Below are positions 27,313 through 35,608 of a stretch of 64,000 bases of DNA, piece after piece (the stretch's first letter is position 1; every line of letters starts with the position of its first letter). The notes below the pieces were generated by a model. The model saw nothing but the letters and a program-made list of their open reading frames with translations, did no database searches and was not told where the DNA came from. The DNA is from an uncultured Cellulomonas sp. (lineage in GTDB: Bacteria; Actinomycetota; Actinomycetes; Actinomycetales; Cellulomonadaceae), in contig NZ_CANLTL010000014.1 of NCBI RefSeq assembly GCF_947494015.1, forward strand, positions 62,001 through 126,000, read 5' to 3'. Both the position numbers and the translations under genes were made by a program.

Positions 27313-28074
27313 CTACCGGGGCACGGCCTCGGGGCGGGACGCGGACGCGTGCCGCCACAGGGCAGACGCGACGAGGACCAGCCAGACGAACAGCAGCAGC
27401 CCGTACGTCACGTACGCCCATCCGAGCACCGGGCGCAGCGCCTCGCACACCACGCCGACGGCGCCGGTCACCACGCCGGTCCACGCGACCGGCGCCGGCA
27501 GGGGCCCGCGCAGCGCGAGCAGCGACAGGAGCAGGACGCCCACGGTCTGCAGCACGCCGATGGCCGAGGGCACGTCGTTGAGGGCGAGCAGGACCTCGGC
27601 GCCGGCGACGAACGGGGCCCGCTGTCCGGCGGTGGTCGCCTCGGCGTACCGGTCGCTGAGCAGCACCATGGCCGGTGCACCGTCCCCGGTGGTGGGCCAG
27701 GCGAAGGAGAGCGCCCAGGACGCGACCGCGACCATGCCCGCGACGGCCGCGACGGGCCGGCCCCGCCGGCGCAGTGCGACGGCCAGAGCCAGCGACACCA
27801 CCATGAGGGGCAGGCTGGGTGCCCGCCACAGCACCTGGCGGACGACGTACGTCGTCCGGTGCTCGGCGATCCACGCCAGCACGTCGGCCCCACCGGACGT
27901 GGGTGGCGCGCTGGTGACCGCCACGACGACCAGCGCCGCGACGTACACCACGACCGCCAGCCCCGCGCACACGGCCCCGGCCCGGTACAGCGGCGTCCAG
28001 GCCGTGTCCGCCACCCCGCCGAGGGTGACGCCGGGAACGGTCCGGCCAACGACCTCGCGCGCCGGCCGGGTCAT
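27313..28074 (-). CDS. Multi-span membrane protein of unknown function
   Basis: 253 aa from ATG 28074, overlapping the stop of the Ddn-like gene (ATGA), so translated from the same message. Six or seven predicted helices, beginning YRAGAVCAGLAVVVYVAALVV, with conserved-looking loops WIAEHRTTYVVRQVLW and NDVPSAIGVLQTVG. The general layout resembles DUF998/DUF4386-type membrane proteins, but I cannot assign one. Function unknown; co-regulated with a DosR-type promoter. Confidence 0.72.
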   Translation of the reverse strand: MTRPAREVVGRTVPGVTLGGVADTAWTPLYRAGAVCAGLAVVVYVAALVVVAVTSAPPTSGGADVLAWIAEHRTTYVVRQVLWRAPSLPLMVVSLALAVALRRRGRPVAAVAGMVAVASWALSFAWPTTGDGAPAMVLLSDRYAEATTAGQRAPFVAGAEVLLALNDVPSAIGVLQTVGVLLLSLLALRGPLPAPVAWTGVVTGAVGVVCEALRPVLGWAYVTYGLLLFVWLVLVASALWRHASASRPEAVPR

Positions 28075-28613
28075 CGCCCCGCCTCCGTCCTGCCGGCCCG
28101 GTCCGCGCGGGCCGGCGGGGCGTGCGACGCGCCGGTCACCCGGAACACCGGGTACCGGTCGGCCACGGCGTCGATGTCGTCCAGGGTCGGGTCGGGGTCG
28201 AGCCCGAAGAAGGACCGCGCCTGCTCCGCCTCCGCCCGCGCCCCGCCGCGACGCCGGCCCGCCCGCAGGTACGCGGCGATGATCTCGGCCCGACCGTCCG
28301 CGGACACCTCCTGCAGGAGGACCGGCCGTGCCCGACCCCGGCGGATGACCGCCCGGCCACCGGCCGCGCGGGCGTTGCGGACCCACTGCGACTCCCCGGC
28401 GAGCGAGACGAGGTACTGGGCCTCGCCGTGGCGGGTCAGCAGGACGGGCACGCGGCGCGGCCGGCCGGACACGCGACCGCGCACCTCGAGGGTGACGGCG
28501 TCCCGCGGCGCCAGCCCCAGCGAGGTCAGCAGCACGCCCGCGCGGTTCAGGCGCCGGTGCCACGGCGCCGCCGGCCGGTACGCCGTGGGGGCGGAGCAGT
28601 CCTGCGGTCGCAC
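28071..28613 (-). CDS. Deazaflavin (F420)-dependent nitroreductase family protein (Ddn-like)
   Basis: 180 aa from GTG 28613. LTSLGLAPRDAVTLEVRGRV, then SGRPRRVPVLLTRHGEAQYL and VSLAGESQWVRNARAAGGRA, is the characteristic Ddn/DUF385 split-beta-barrel order, with the basic and aromatic residues that hold F420. The start was chosen from promoter position: the DosR-type -10 puts the transcript start near 28657, which excludes the upstream ATG at 28673, and GGAAGG lies 8 nt before GTG 28613. Probable F420H2-dependent reductase acting on quinones or nitro compounds. DosR regulons commonly include nitroreductase-type proteins. Confidence 0.82.
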   Translation of the reverse strand: MRPQDCSAPTAYRPAAPWHRRLNRAGVLLTSLGLAPRDAVTLEVRGRVSGRPRRVPVLLTRHGEAQYLVSLAGESQWVRNARAAGGRAVIRRGRARPVLLQEVSADGRAEIIAAYLRAGRRRGGARAEAEQARSFFGLDPDPTLDDIDAVADRYPVFRVTGASHAPPARADRAGRTEAGR

Positions 28614-28663
28614 GTCGGCCACCTTCCGAGGGTCCGCCGGGCGTCGCGCCTGCCCGGACCTCG

Positions 28664-28706
28664 ACGGTGTCATCGCGGGGCGGCGGGTCGAAGAGGCGAA
28701 GGTCCC
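28664..28706 (-). promoter_or_regulatory. DosR-type box and -10 for the Ddn-like gene
   Basis: Transcription-sense box GGGACCTTCGCCTC (28706-28693), 23-nt spacer, CACCGT (28669-28664). Confidence 0.6.
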
Positions 28707-28758
28707 GGCGACCTCCGCACCCCCGCGGTCCGCCCGCGGCCGCCTCGGCCCGGTGCAG

Positions 28759-28800
28759 GTGACCGAGGTCCCTGGACGGCCGCCGGCAGCTGCCTAGCGT
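28759..28800 (+). promoter_or_regulatory. DosR-type box and -10 for the flippase-like gene
   Basis: Box GTGACCGAGGTCCC (28759-28772), 22-nt spacer, TAGCGT (28795-28800), then GGAGGTC and ATG 28808; leaderless or nearly so. The same 14-mer occurs at 30688. Confidence 0.65.
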
Positions 28801-28807
28801 GGAGGTC

Positions 28808-30022
28808 ATGGACGGGCCCGCGACCGGACCGGTGCACGCGGGGTGGGCGACGGCACGCCTCGGGCGACGTCCCGCCCGCACGGCGCCGTGGACCCGCGCC
28901 GCCCGCACCCGCAGCGCCCCGACCGGTCCGCGCCGAGCCCCCGGCGCTCGCTCGCGCCTGCGCGCGCTCGTCCGGGTCGCCGTCCTGGTCCTGCTCGCGG
29001 CGGGGCTGTACGGCCTGCTGCCCCGGCTGGGCGGCCTCGCGGAGCAGGCGGCCGTGCTGCGCACCGCCGACCCGTGGCTGCTCGCACCGGCGGTCGCCGC
29101 GGAGCTCGGCGCGGTGGTGCTGTACGTCGCCGCGTTCCGCCGGGTCCTGGCGGAGATGGGCGCGCGTCGGCCGTTCGGCACGGTGCTCGGCGCGTGGCTG
29201 GCGGCGTTCTTCGTCAGCCACCTGGCGGTCGGCGGCACCGCGGCGGGGTTCGTCGTGGACGTGGAGGCGCTGCACGACGCGGACGTCGAGCGGGAGACGA
29301 CCGCGGAGGCGATCTCCGTGCTGTCGCTGCTCATGGCCGGCGGGATCGTGGTCGTACTGGGGCTGGGGCTGGGGCTGTCGGCGGGCACCGGGCTGCCGGC
29401 GGGCACGGGGCCCGCCGTCGTGGTCGCGGTGGCCTCGGTCGGGGCCGGCACCGGTCTGCTGCTCGCCCTGGCCCGGCACCCGGACGACGCGGAGGGCCTG
29501 GTGCTCCGGCTGGCGGGTCTGCCGCTGCTGCGCCGGGTCCCGGTGCCGGCCGCTCGGCTGGGCATCGCGGCCCACCGGCTCTCCCTGCGGGCGCGCACGC
29601 TGCTCAGCCGACGCCGGATCGCGGTGACCATGGCGCTCGTGCTGGGCGAGATCGTGCTCGACGCCGCCTCGCTCGGCCTGTTCCTCGCGGCCGTCGGTCA
29701 CGTGCCGCCGCTCGGCGGCCTGCTGGTGGCGTACGCCCTGGCCACGGTGGTCGGGACCCTGCCGCTGACCCCCTCAGGGCTGGGGCTCGTCGAGGGCGCG
29801 CTGATCGCGCTGGCCGTCGGCTCCGGTGTGCCGGCGGCGGCGGCCATCCCGGCCGTGCTCGGCTACCGACTGGTGAACTTCTGGCTCCCGATCCCGGCCG
29901 GTGCGGTGTGCTACGCGCGCCTGGCCACGGCCCGACGTCGCCGGGAGCGAGGGGGACCGTCGGCTCCGGGGTCGGCGCCGGCGGACCCGGCTCAGATCGG
30001 CATCCGGGGCCGGGGCAGGTGA
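28808..30022 (+). CDS. Lysylphosphatidylglycerol synthase TM region / UPF0104-type membrane protein
   Basis: 404 aa from ATG 28808, the start set by the adjacent -10. An Arg/Pro-rich N-terminal 50 residues precede about eight helices. PLTPSGLGLVEGALIALAVG with GYRLVNFWLPIPAG near residues 320-370 is the hallmark of the LPG_synthase_TM (AglD/MprF flippase-like) family. No catalytic synthase domain is attached, so it probably moves or binds lipids in the inner membrane rather than making lysyl-lipids. Has its own DosR-type promoter; the 3' end overlaps the convergent flavodoxin-like gene by 31 bp. Confidence 0.85.
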   Translation: MDGPATGPVHAGWATARLGRRPARTAPWTRAARTRSAPTGPRRAPGARSRLRALVRVAVLVLLAAGLYGLLPRLGGLAEQAAVLRTADPWLLAPAVAAELGAVVLYVAAFRRVLAEMGARRPFGTVLGAWLAAFFVSHLAVGGTAAGFVVDVEALHDADVERETTAEAISVLSLLMAGGIVVVLGLGLGLSAGTGLPAGTGPAVVVAVASVGAGTGLLLALARHPDDAEGLVLRLAGLPLLRRVPVPAARLGIAAHRLSLRARTLLSRRRIAVTMALVLGEIVLDAASLGLFLAAVGHVPPLGGLLVAYALATVVGTLPLTPSGLGLVEGALIALAVGSGVPAAAAIPAVLGYRLVNFWLPIPAGAVCYARLATARRRRERGGPSAPGSAPADPAQIGIRGRGR

Positions 30023-30477
30023 GCAGCGACCACGGTGCGGCCCAGGCCTTCGCCCCAGACCTTGGCGCGGTCGGCCTCGCCCGGCAGGAGGACACCCGTG
30101 GCGTCCACCCGGAAGGACTCCGCCGCGGCGATCGGCCGGTAGCCGCGGCCGGTCAGCCGCTCCCCGATCACGGCGGCGGCCGAGGGCCCGTCGTCACCGA
30201 GCACGCGGGTGTCGAACGTCGCCGCCGCGGTGCCGGCCACGGTGCCGAGGTGGCGGAGCCAGGTGCCGACGGCGTCCGACGGCCCGCCTCGCTCGTCCTC
30301 GGCCCGCGCCGGCCCTCCCACGACCAGCAGGTCGAGGTCACCGAGCAGTGCGGCCGCGGCGGCGGCGGGCACCACCTCGACGTCGATCCCCACCAGGTGG
30401 AACAGGCCGTCGCCGACGGCGCGGGCGACGTCCCGGCTCGCATCCGACACCGACTCGAAGATCACCAGCGCCTGCAT
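29992..30477 (-). CDS. Flavodoxin-like protein
   Basis: 161 aa from ATG 30477. Residues 1-20 (MQALVIFESVSDASRDVARA) follow the flavodoxin start, with the phosphate-binding loop position partly degenerate, then LDLLVVGGPAR and FDTRVLGDDG, with a C-terminal GRGYRPIAAAESFRV block seen in protoporphyrinogen-oxidase-like and flavodoxin-domain proteins. Binding of FMN is likely but not certain because the TxTGNT loop is replaced by ESVSDAS. Preceded by a DosR-type promoter; the 300-bp gap upstream (30478-30781) holds two boxes and no other gene I can support. Confidence 0.75.
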   Translation of the reverse strand: MQALVIFESVSDASRDVARAVGDGLFHLVGIDVEVVPAAAAAALLGDLDLLVVGGPARAEDERGGPSDAVGTWLRHLGTVAGTAAATFDTRVLGDDGPSAAAVIGERLTGRGYRPIAAAESFRVDATGVLLPGEADRAKVWGEGLGRTVVAAHLPRPRMPI

Positions 30478-30520
30478 CGCCCGCTCCCGGCATGACTCGT
30501 CCGCACCTGCGTACCGCACC

Positions 30521-30563
30521 AGTCCAGCGACCGGAGGGCGCCCCGACCAGGGGCGAAGGTCCC
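30521..30563 (-). promoter_or_regulatory. DosR-type box and -10 for the flavodoxin-like gene
   Basis: Transcription-sense box GGGACCTTCGCCCC (30563-30550), 23-nt spacer, TGGACT (30526-30521). The same 14-mer occurs at 35548. Confidence 0.6.
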
Positions 30564-30687
30564 GGCGGCCACCATGGCACGGCGCCACCGAGGTGCCGGG
30601 CACGGGAGCTGCCTCGGCGGGCTCGGCGTCAGACCCGGCCACCGCGTCGCCGGCGGTCACGCCGGGCCGGCCGCCCCCCTGTGGCCG

Positions 30688-30730
30688 GTGACCGAGGTCC
30701 CGGGTGGGGGCGGTCCCGCCGTGCTTGGCT
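30688..30730 (+). promoter_or_regulatory. DosR-type box and -10 for the 30782 membrane protein gene
   Basis: Box GTGACCGAGGTCCC (30688-30701), 23-nt spacer, TTGGCT (30725-30730). The -10 is the same as at 35585. Confidence 0.6.
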
Positions 30731-30781
30731 GGACCCGCAGGCGCCCGGCGCCCGGCGTCGTCACCCGAGGAGGTCGGTCCG

Positions 30782-31249
30782 ATGTCCCCTGACCCAGTCC
30801 CCATCACCCGTGCCGGATCGCCCCCGCGGGACGCGGTCGACCCCACGGACGCCCCCGCGCGCGGCTGGGTCGCGGGCTGGCTCGCCGTCGCGGCCTTCGC
30901 CGTCGCCAACGGGGGTCTGCGCGAGCGCGCGCTGGTCCCGCGCTTCGGCGAGGCACGCGCCCAGCGGCAGTCCACGGGGATGCTGATCGGTGCGGTCTGG
31001 GCGGCCGCCGTCACGCTGGGGACGGCGCGCCCCCTGCCGAACCGCGCGTGGGCCGCACGGGTCGGCGCTGGCTGGGCCGCTGCCACCGTGGCGTTCGAGC
31101 TGGGTCTCGGCCTGCTGCGCCGGCGCCCGCTCGCGGAGCTCGTGGCGGCGTACGACGTGCGGGCCGGTCGGCCGTGGGCGCTGGTGCCGGTGACCATGGC
31201 GATCGCACCCGTCGTCGCGGGCCTCGGGACCCGCCGCCGCGCCGCATGA
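30782..31249 (+). CDS. Small membrane protein of unknown function
   Basis: 155 aa from ATG 30782 with GAGGAGG 8 nt upstream. Four predicted helices: WVAGWLAVAAFAVANGG, STGMLIGAVWAAAVTLG, WAAATVAFELGLGLLRR and ALVPVTMAIAPVVAGLG, with an intervening AYDVRAGRPW loop. The family is not recognised. Own DosR-type promoter; convergent with the ABC operon. Confidence 0.75.
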   Translation: MSPDPVPITRAGSPPRDAVDPTDAPARGWVAGWLAVAAFAVANGGLRERALVPRFGEARAQRQSTGMLIGAVWAAAVTLGTARPLPNRAWAARVGAGWAAATVAFELGLGLLRRRPLAELVAAYDVRAGRPWALVPVTMAIAPVVAGLGTRRRAA

Positions 31250-31255
31250 CCCCGG

Positions 31256-31273
31256 CCCGGCGTCGCCGCCGGG
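31256..31273. terminator. Bidirectional terminator hairpin
   Basis: CCCGGC-gtcgcc-GCCGGG between convergent genes, ending at the permease stop codon. Confidence 0.5.
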
Positions 31274-32455
31274 TCAGGCTGCCGCGCGGAGGTGCACCAC
31301 CTCGCGCAGCCGGGCGCGCCGACCGGTGATGAGCAGCGCCCGCCGGTAGACGGTGGCGGCCAGCGCCGCGAGCAGGGCCGCGGTCACCGCCGTGCCGGCC
31401 ATGGAGAGCACCAGCTGCACCGGCGGGACCTGGCCGCCGGCCCAGCGGATCGGCATCACGAGCGGCGCGCTGACGGGGAACAGGGACGCCACCACGCTGA
31501 CCGCTCCCTCGCTGTCGCTCGTCGCCGCGAGGACGCCGACCATGTACCCCGCGACCAGCACGAGGGTGACGGGCGTCACCGTCGCGCTGACGTCGGTGAC
31601 CTTGTCCACGAGGGCGCCCGCCGCAGCGAAGGCGAAGGAGTACAGGACGAAGCCCAGCACGAACCACACGATGCCCAGCGCGATGTCGGCGCCGGCGACG
31701 GCCGGCAGGCCGATCGTGCCGCCCCACCGCGCCGCGACCGCCACCGGGGTGGCCAGCAGGAGCACCTGGCCGAAGGTCACCAGGCCGACCGCGAGCACCG
31801 TCCCCACCATGATCTGGCTGGGTCGCAGCACCGCCAGCAGCACCTCGGAGATCCGGGTGCCCTTCTCGGTGGCGACCGCCGTCGCGATGGTGCTGCCGGC
31901 GAACGTGACGGCCAGGTACAGCACGATCCCGACGAGGAAGCCGGCTGCGGCCCGCCCGGTGTCCTGCACCCCGCTGAGGGGGACCTGCTCGGGAGCGCGG
32001 ACGGACTGGACCTGCGCCACCTGCTCCGGTGACAGCCCGGCGGCGAGGAGCCGCTGTCCCACGTCGACCGCGACGACCGCCTGGCTCACCAGCGCCGCCA
32101 GCGCGCCGCCGCTGTCGGCGCGGACGTACAGCGTGCCGCCGGCCAGGCCGGCATCGGCATCGCCCTCCTGCACCGCGCGTCGCACCTGCGCCCCGCCGGC
32201 CAGCGCGACGTGCTCGAGCTCCGTCCCGGTGGCCCGCGCCGCGTCCTGGACCGCGGCCACCACCGCCGGCGTGCTCCCGGTGGTCGCCAGCGTCCAGCCG
32301 GTGTCCGAGCGGGACAGCAGGCCGGGGACCACGACCGCGCCGACCGACACCAGGAGCAGCAGGACCGTGACCACCGTGAACGCGCGCGAGCGCAGGTTGT
32401 CGGTGATGTTGCGCTGGGCGACCAGCCACGTGCCCGCCCACCAGGTCCCGGTCAT
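31274..32455 (-). CDS. ABC-2 type transporter permease (NatB-like)
   Basis: 393 aa from ATG 32455, overlapping the ATPase stop (ATGA). One N-terminal helix (AFTVVTVLLLLVSVGAVVVPG), an extracytoplasmic domain of about 120 residues, then five or six C-terminal helices. ATEKGTRISEVLLAVLRPSQ is the conserved cytoplasmic element of NatB/ABC-2 permeases (E-KgtrIsEvLl), and SLFPVSAPLVMPIR is the usual later loop. Exporter of an unknown substrate (Na+, drug or lipid). Confidence 0.88.
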   Translation of the reverse strand: MTGTWWAGTWLVAQRNITDNLRSRAFTVVTVLLLLVSVGAVVVPGLLSRSDTGWTLATTGSTPAVVAAVQDAARATGTELEHVALAGGAQVRRAVQEGDADAGLAGGTLYVRADSGGALAALVSQAVVAVDVGQRLLAAGLSPEQVAQVQSVRAPEQVPLSGVQDTGRAAAGFLVGIVLYLAVTFAGSTIATAVATEKGTRISEVLLAVLRPSQIMVGTVLAVGLVTFGQVLLLATPVAVAARWGGTIGLPAVAGADIALGIVWFVLGFVLYSFAFAAAGALVDKVTDVSATVTPVTLVLVAGYMVGVLAATSDSEGAVSVVASLFPVSAPLVMPIRWAGGQVPPVQLVLSMAGTAVTAALLAALAATVYRRALLITGRRARLREVVHLRAAA

Positions 32456-33402
32456 GGCCGGCCCCCGAGGTCCGCCGCACGCACGAAGAGCTGGCTGAGC
32501 GTGGGCAGCTCGAGCCCGAAGTCGTCGACGCGCGTCACCGCCCGCGCCGCGTCGAGCACCACCAGCGGGTCGACGTCGGCCGGCAGGGCGAGGCGCAGCT
32601 CGTCGGCCAGGTCGCCGACCACGGTAACGCCGGGGAACCGCGGCAGCCAGGACCGGTCCGTGGTGGCCAGGTGCAGGCGCAGCTGCCGCTCCCCGCTCGC
32701 CGCCCGCAGGTCGGCGACCGACCCGGCCAGGACCGCCCAGCCGTGGTCGATCATGGCGATGTCCTCGCACAGGTCCTGCACGAGGTCGAGCTGGTGGCTG
32801 GAGAACAGCACGGTGCACCCGCTCGCGGACCGCGCCCGCAGCGCGCGGGACAGGTCCGCCACGGCCAGCGGGTCCAGTCCCGCGAACGGCTCGTCCAGCA
32901 CGATCACCTCGGGCTCGTGCACCAGGGCCGTCGCCAGCTGCAGGCGCTGCTGCATCCCGCCGGACAGGGTCGAGGTGCGGTCCGCCCACCGCTCCGCCAG
33001 GCCGAGGTCGCCGAGGATGGCGTGGGCGCGGACGACGGCCTCCCGGCGCGTCAGGCCGTGCAACCGGCCGAAGTACACGACCTGCTCCCCGGCGCGCATC
33101 GCCGGGTACAGGCCGCGCTCCTGCGGCATGTAACCCCACCTGCGGCGGTGCTCCGCCGCGACCGGACGTCCGGCGAAGGTCACGCTGCCGCGGTCCGGGG
33201 TCAGCACGCCGAGGAGGACCCGCAGCAGCGTCGTCTTGCCGGCTCCGTTGGGGCCGAGCAGTCCTGTCATGACGCCGGGGGTCACGCCGAACGACACCTC
33301 CGCGAGCGCCTGCCGGTCACCGAACGCGTGCGACACGCCCCGCACGGCCAGACCCGGGTGCACGGCCACGTCGGCCGGACGTCGGGCGGTCTGCACGCTC
33401 AT
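32452..33402 (-). CDS. ABC transporter ATP-binding protein (NatA-like)
   Basis: 316 aa from ATG 33402, overlapping the upstream gene's stop (ATGA). Walker [11 protein letters not shown]-loop at MPQERGLYP, signature [12 protein letters not shown], Walker [14 protein letters not shown] and the H-loop in SSHQLD are all intact. The C-terminal about 80 residues are the DUF4162-type extension of drug/Na+ exporters. Works with the permease encoded immediately downstream. Confidence 0.94.
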   Translation of the reverse strand: MSVQTARRPADVAVHPGLAVRGVSHAFGDRQALAEVSFGVTPGVMTGLLGPNGAGKTTLLRVLLGVLTPDRGSVTFAGRPVAAEHRRRWGYMPQERGLYPAMRAGEQVVYFGRLHGLTRREAVVRAHAILGDLGLAERWADRTSTLSGGMQQRLQLATALVHEPEVIVLDEPFAGLDPLAVADLSRALRARSASGCTVLFSSHQLDLVQDLCEDIAMIDHGWAVLAGSVADLRAASGERQLRLHLATTDRSWLPRFPGVTVVGDLADELRLALPADVDPLVVLDAARAVTRVDDFGLELPTLSQLFVRAADLGGRP

Positions 33403-33848
33403 CTCCGGCGTCCCCCGCCCGTGACCAGGGAGCCCAGGGCCAGGATGATCGCGATGACGCTGCCGGCCATCCCGAGCACCAGCAGCACCCGGGCGACGGC
33501 CGCCCAGTCGACGGCCTGCTCGGGGAACGACAGCGGGAAGACCCGCCACACGGCCACCAGGGCCGCCAGGCCGACCGAGGTCACCACGACGTCGCCCAGC
33601 GCCCGCAGCGCCGGCGGGTCCGCGACCAGGTACGCGAGGTTCACGACCACGCCGGCCACCATCGAGGCGGTCACGAGCGGCAGCACCTGCGTGGTCTGCG
33701 GGCTGAGGAACGGCAGCACCTGCCACCCCGGCCAGACGGTCACCGCGAGCAGCATCAGCACGTTGACCAGGACCGAGACGACGTACCCGGTCCGACGGAC
33801 CGCCGGCGACGGTCGGGGACGACGGGGTGCGGTCTCCACGACGCTCAT
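33399..33848 (-). CDS. Small membrane protein leading the ABC operon
   Basis: 149 aa from ATG 33848 (AAGGAG upstream). Four predicted helices ([77 protein letters not shown]). The family is not recognised with confidence. Its stop overlaps the ATPase start, so it is translationally coupled and probably functions with the exporter. Confidence 0.75.
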   Translation of the reverse strand: MSVVETAPRRPRPSPAVRRTGYVVSVLVNVLMLLAVTVWPGWQVLPFLSPQTTQVLPLVTASMVAGVVVNLAYLVADPPALRALGDVVVTSVGLAALVAVWRVFPLSFPEQAVDWAAVARVLLVLGMAGSVIAIILALGSLVTGGGRRR

Positions 33849-33882
33849 GGCGGGCTCCTTCCGGCGCGCGGCCCTGCTGATC

Positions 33883-33925
33883 AGCCTCACGCCGGCGTCC
33901 GCGCACGAGCAGGGTCGAAGGTCAC
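33883..33925 (-). promoter_or_regulatory. DosR-type box and -10 for the ABC exporter operon
   Basis: Transcription-sense box GTGACCTTCGACCC (33925-33912), 23-nt spacer, GAGGCT (33888-33883); the 14-mer is identical to that at 1759. Confidence 0.65.
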
Positions 33926-34305
33926 GTGACGTCGTCGCCCGTGTACGCGCGCAGGGCGGTCGTCCCGGCCTCCGGTGCGCCTGCCTTCCCGGTGCGCTCC
34001 CGGTCGGCGCGGGCCGTCGGTGCCTGGTCCGGGTGGTCGTCAGGGGGTGATGTGGGAGGGACCGTCCGCAGCGCGACCGGAGCGACCGGCGCGACCGGCG
34101 CGAACGGCGCGAACGGCGCGAACGGCGCGGCCGGCTGCCCGTTCGAGCGGAGAGGTGAGGCGCCGCCGGCGGTGGTGTCGGCGCTGCCGGTGGTCGTGCT
34201 GGTGGCCGGGGTGACGGGGTGGGCCTGGTCGGCTCTTCGCGGTCGCGGCGCATCCCCTGTTCAGGTCGTCGCCGAGGGCTGTGCCGGACCGCGCCGCACA
34301 GGGCG
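33926..34305 (+). other. Gene-poor 0.4-kb stretch with one doubtful open frame
   Basis: Between the ABC operon promoter and the DUF2807 gene. A plus-strand frame from GTG 33926 to 34369 has fairly high GC3 over its first 300 nt and would encode GAT/GAN repeats followed by one membrane helix (VVSALPVVVLVAGVTGWAW). It lacks a clear ribosome-binding site, runs antisense into the DUF2807 gene and loses codon bias near its end. I do not call it a gene. Confidence 0.35.
34073..34135. repeat. Seven 9-bp tandem units
   Basis: gcgaccggc and gcgaacggc variants in tandem within the intergenic stretch. Confidence 0.85.
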
Positions 34306-35004
34306 TCACCCCTGGGTGACGGCCCCCGAGCCGAGCACGTGTCGGGTGACCTGCGCCCCGCCGGTGTGACGGATCCGTCCGCTGCCGGTCACCGTGGCCA
34401 TCAGGGTGCCCGTGGCGCGAACCTCCGCCGAGCCGGATCCGACGACGTCGACCGTCGCGTCCTCGGCGTCCAGGTCCGCGCCCTCGTAGCCGCCGGACCC
34501 GCTGATGCGCACCTCCAGCCGGTCGGTGGCCCCGTCGGCCCGGACGGCGCCCGAGCCGCTGATCTCGACCCGGAGGTCGTCCGCCGCGACCTGGCCGACC
34601 ACGACGTCGCCGGACCCGCTGACCGTGACGGTCAGGTGGTCCGTGGTCGGCTCGAGGACACGGGCAGTGCCTGACCCCGACACGGTGACGGCGTCGAGGA
34701 CCGGCACCACCAGCTCGTAGCGGACGTCGCCGAGGCGCGTCACGAGCCCGTCCACCCCCAGCTCCAGCCGACCCTCGTGCACGTCGCTGGTCAGCCGCGG
34801 CAGGACGCCGTCGCCGGCGGTGATCGTCAGCCCGGGCCGCGACCCGCGGCTGACGGTGAGGTCGCCGCCGGTGGCCAGGTCGACCGCCGTCACGCCGGTG
34901 ACGGGGCGGTCCTCGGTGAGCGTCGTCCCCGGGGCGGTGAGCGCGCAGCCGGTGGGCGTCGCGACCAGCGCGGCGAGCACGGTCAGCCCGCACAGCCGAT
35001 GCAC
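34306..35004 (-). CDS. DUF2807 (GIN domain) putative lipoprotein
   Basis: 232 aa from GTG 35004, which has AGAGGAG 11 nt upstream and gives a lipoprotein signal peptide (HRLCGLTVLAALVATPTGC). ATG 35124, positioned for a leaderless transcript, would add 40 residues in frame and remains possible. The mature part has repeated VSGSG/ISGSG turns (TVSGSGTARVLE, TVSGSGDVVVGQ, EISGSGAVRADG, RISGSGGYEGAD), the right-handed beta-helix pattern of DUF2807. Likely a surface-anchored protein of unknown role. DosR-type promoter. Confidence 0.85.
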   Translation of the reverse strand: MHRLCGLTVLAALVATPTGCALTAPGTTLTEDRPVTGVTAVDLATGGDLTVSRGSRPGLTITAGDGVLPRLTSDVHEGRLELGVDGLVTRLGDVRYELVVPVLDAVTVSGSGTARVLEPTTDHLTVTVSGSGDVVVGQVAADDLRVEISGSGAVRADGATDRLEVRISGSGGYEGADLDAEDATVDVVGSGSAEVRATGTLMATVTGSGRIRHTGGAQVTRHVLGSGAVTQG

Positions 35005-35335
35005 GGACGTCGTCCGCTCCTCTCGCCGCGGCCGCGGACCCGACGGACGCGTCAGGCGGGCGGAGCGTCCGGCGGGCGGCGCGTCCGGCGGGCGGCGGGC
35101 GCCCGCGTGCGAGGTCGTGGTCATGGCTCCACGCTGCCAGGGAGCCCCCCGCCCGGGCACGGGTCCAAGGTCCGTGCCCAGGCGGACCGCGGCACCGGCC
35201 CGCCGCAGCCCGGCCCGCCGGTGCCGACCCGCCGGTGCCGACCCCGACGACGAGGACTCGAGGCCCTTCACCGGGCGACACGCCGGGCGCTACCCCTGGA
35301 GCGGGCTCAGACGGAGCCCCACGAGGGGGCGGACC
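35005..35335. other. Intergenic stretch with the DUF2807 promoter
   Basis: Contains the DosR-type promoter at 35131-35174 and a degenerate box AGGACTCGAGGCCC at 35253-35266 with TACCCCT at 35291-35297 pointing at the frameshifted small gene. Apart from the possible 5' extension of the DUF2807 gene (35005-35124), nothing else is seen. Confidence 0.4.
35131..35174 (-). promoter_or_regulatory. DosR-type box and -10 for the DUF2807 gene
   Basis: Transcription-sense box CGGACCTTGGACCC (35174-35161), 24-nt spacer, CAGCGT (35136-35131), then GGAGCC and ATG 35124. Confidence 0.65.
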
Positions 35336-35534
35336 ATGGACACCACACCGCGCTCGAGTCCCGGGGAGGTCACCGGCATGGTGCGGCTGGGGTACCACTA
35401 CCGCGACGGCCATGACGTCACGACGGAGACCATGCCGGGGGCAGGCGGTCGAGCACATGCCGCTGCTGCGGGCCGTGGCCGTCGACCGTGAGCACGACGC
35501 CACGCCGTTCGAGCTGCTCGGCGCCCGCGCGTGA
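35336..35534 (+). pseudogene. Small gene with apparent frameshift
   Basis: ATG 35336 has GAGGGGG 6 nt upstream and reads MDTTPRSSPGEVTGMVRLG, then YHYRDGHDVTTETMPG, before running into low-complexity sequence that stops at 35491. After the five-G run near 35436-35440, the next frame continues with coding-like sequence (QAVEHMPLLRAVAVDREH then DATPFELLGARA) to TGA 35532-35534. One inserted base or a sequencing error in the G run would explain this; the repaired protein would be about 65 aa. The family is not recognised. A degenerate DosR-type box lies upstream. Confidence 0.5.
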
Positions 35535-35547
35535 CCCGGAGCGGGCC

Positions 35548-35590
35548 GGGACCTTCGCCCCTGCACCGCGCGGTGCCCGGGGAGTTGGCT
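35548..35590 (+). promoter_or_regulatory. DosR-type box and -10 for the 35609 lipoprotein gene
   Basis: Box GGGACCTTCGCCCC (35548-35561), 23-nt spacer, TTGGCT (35585-35590). The leader would be only about 12 nt but includes GGAG. Confidence 0.65.
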
Positions 35591-35608
35591 CGACGCGGAG
35601 GCGAGGCC

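Noticed and set aside
33926-34369. Open frame with GAN repeats and one membrane helix
   Set aside because: No ribosome-binding site, runs into the convergent DUF2807 gene, and codon bias fades at its end; kept only as an intergenic note.
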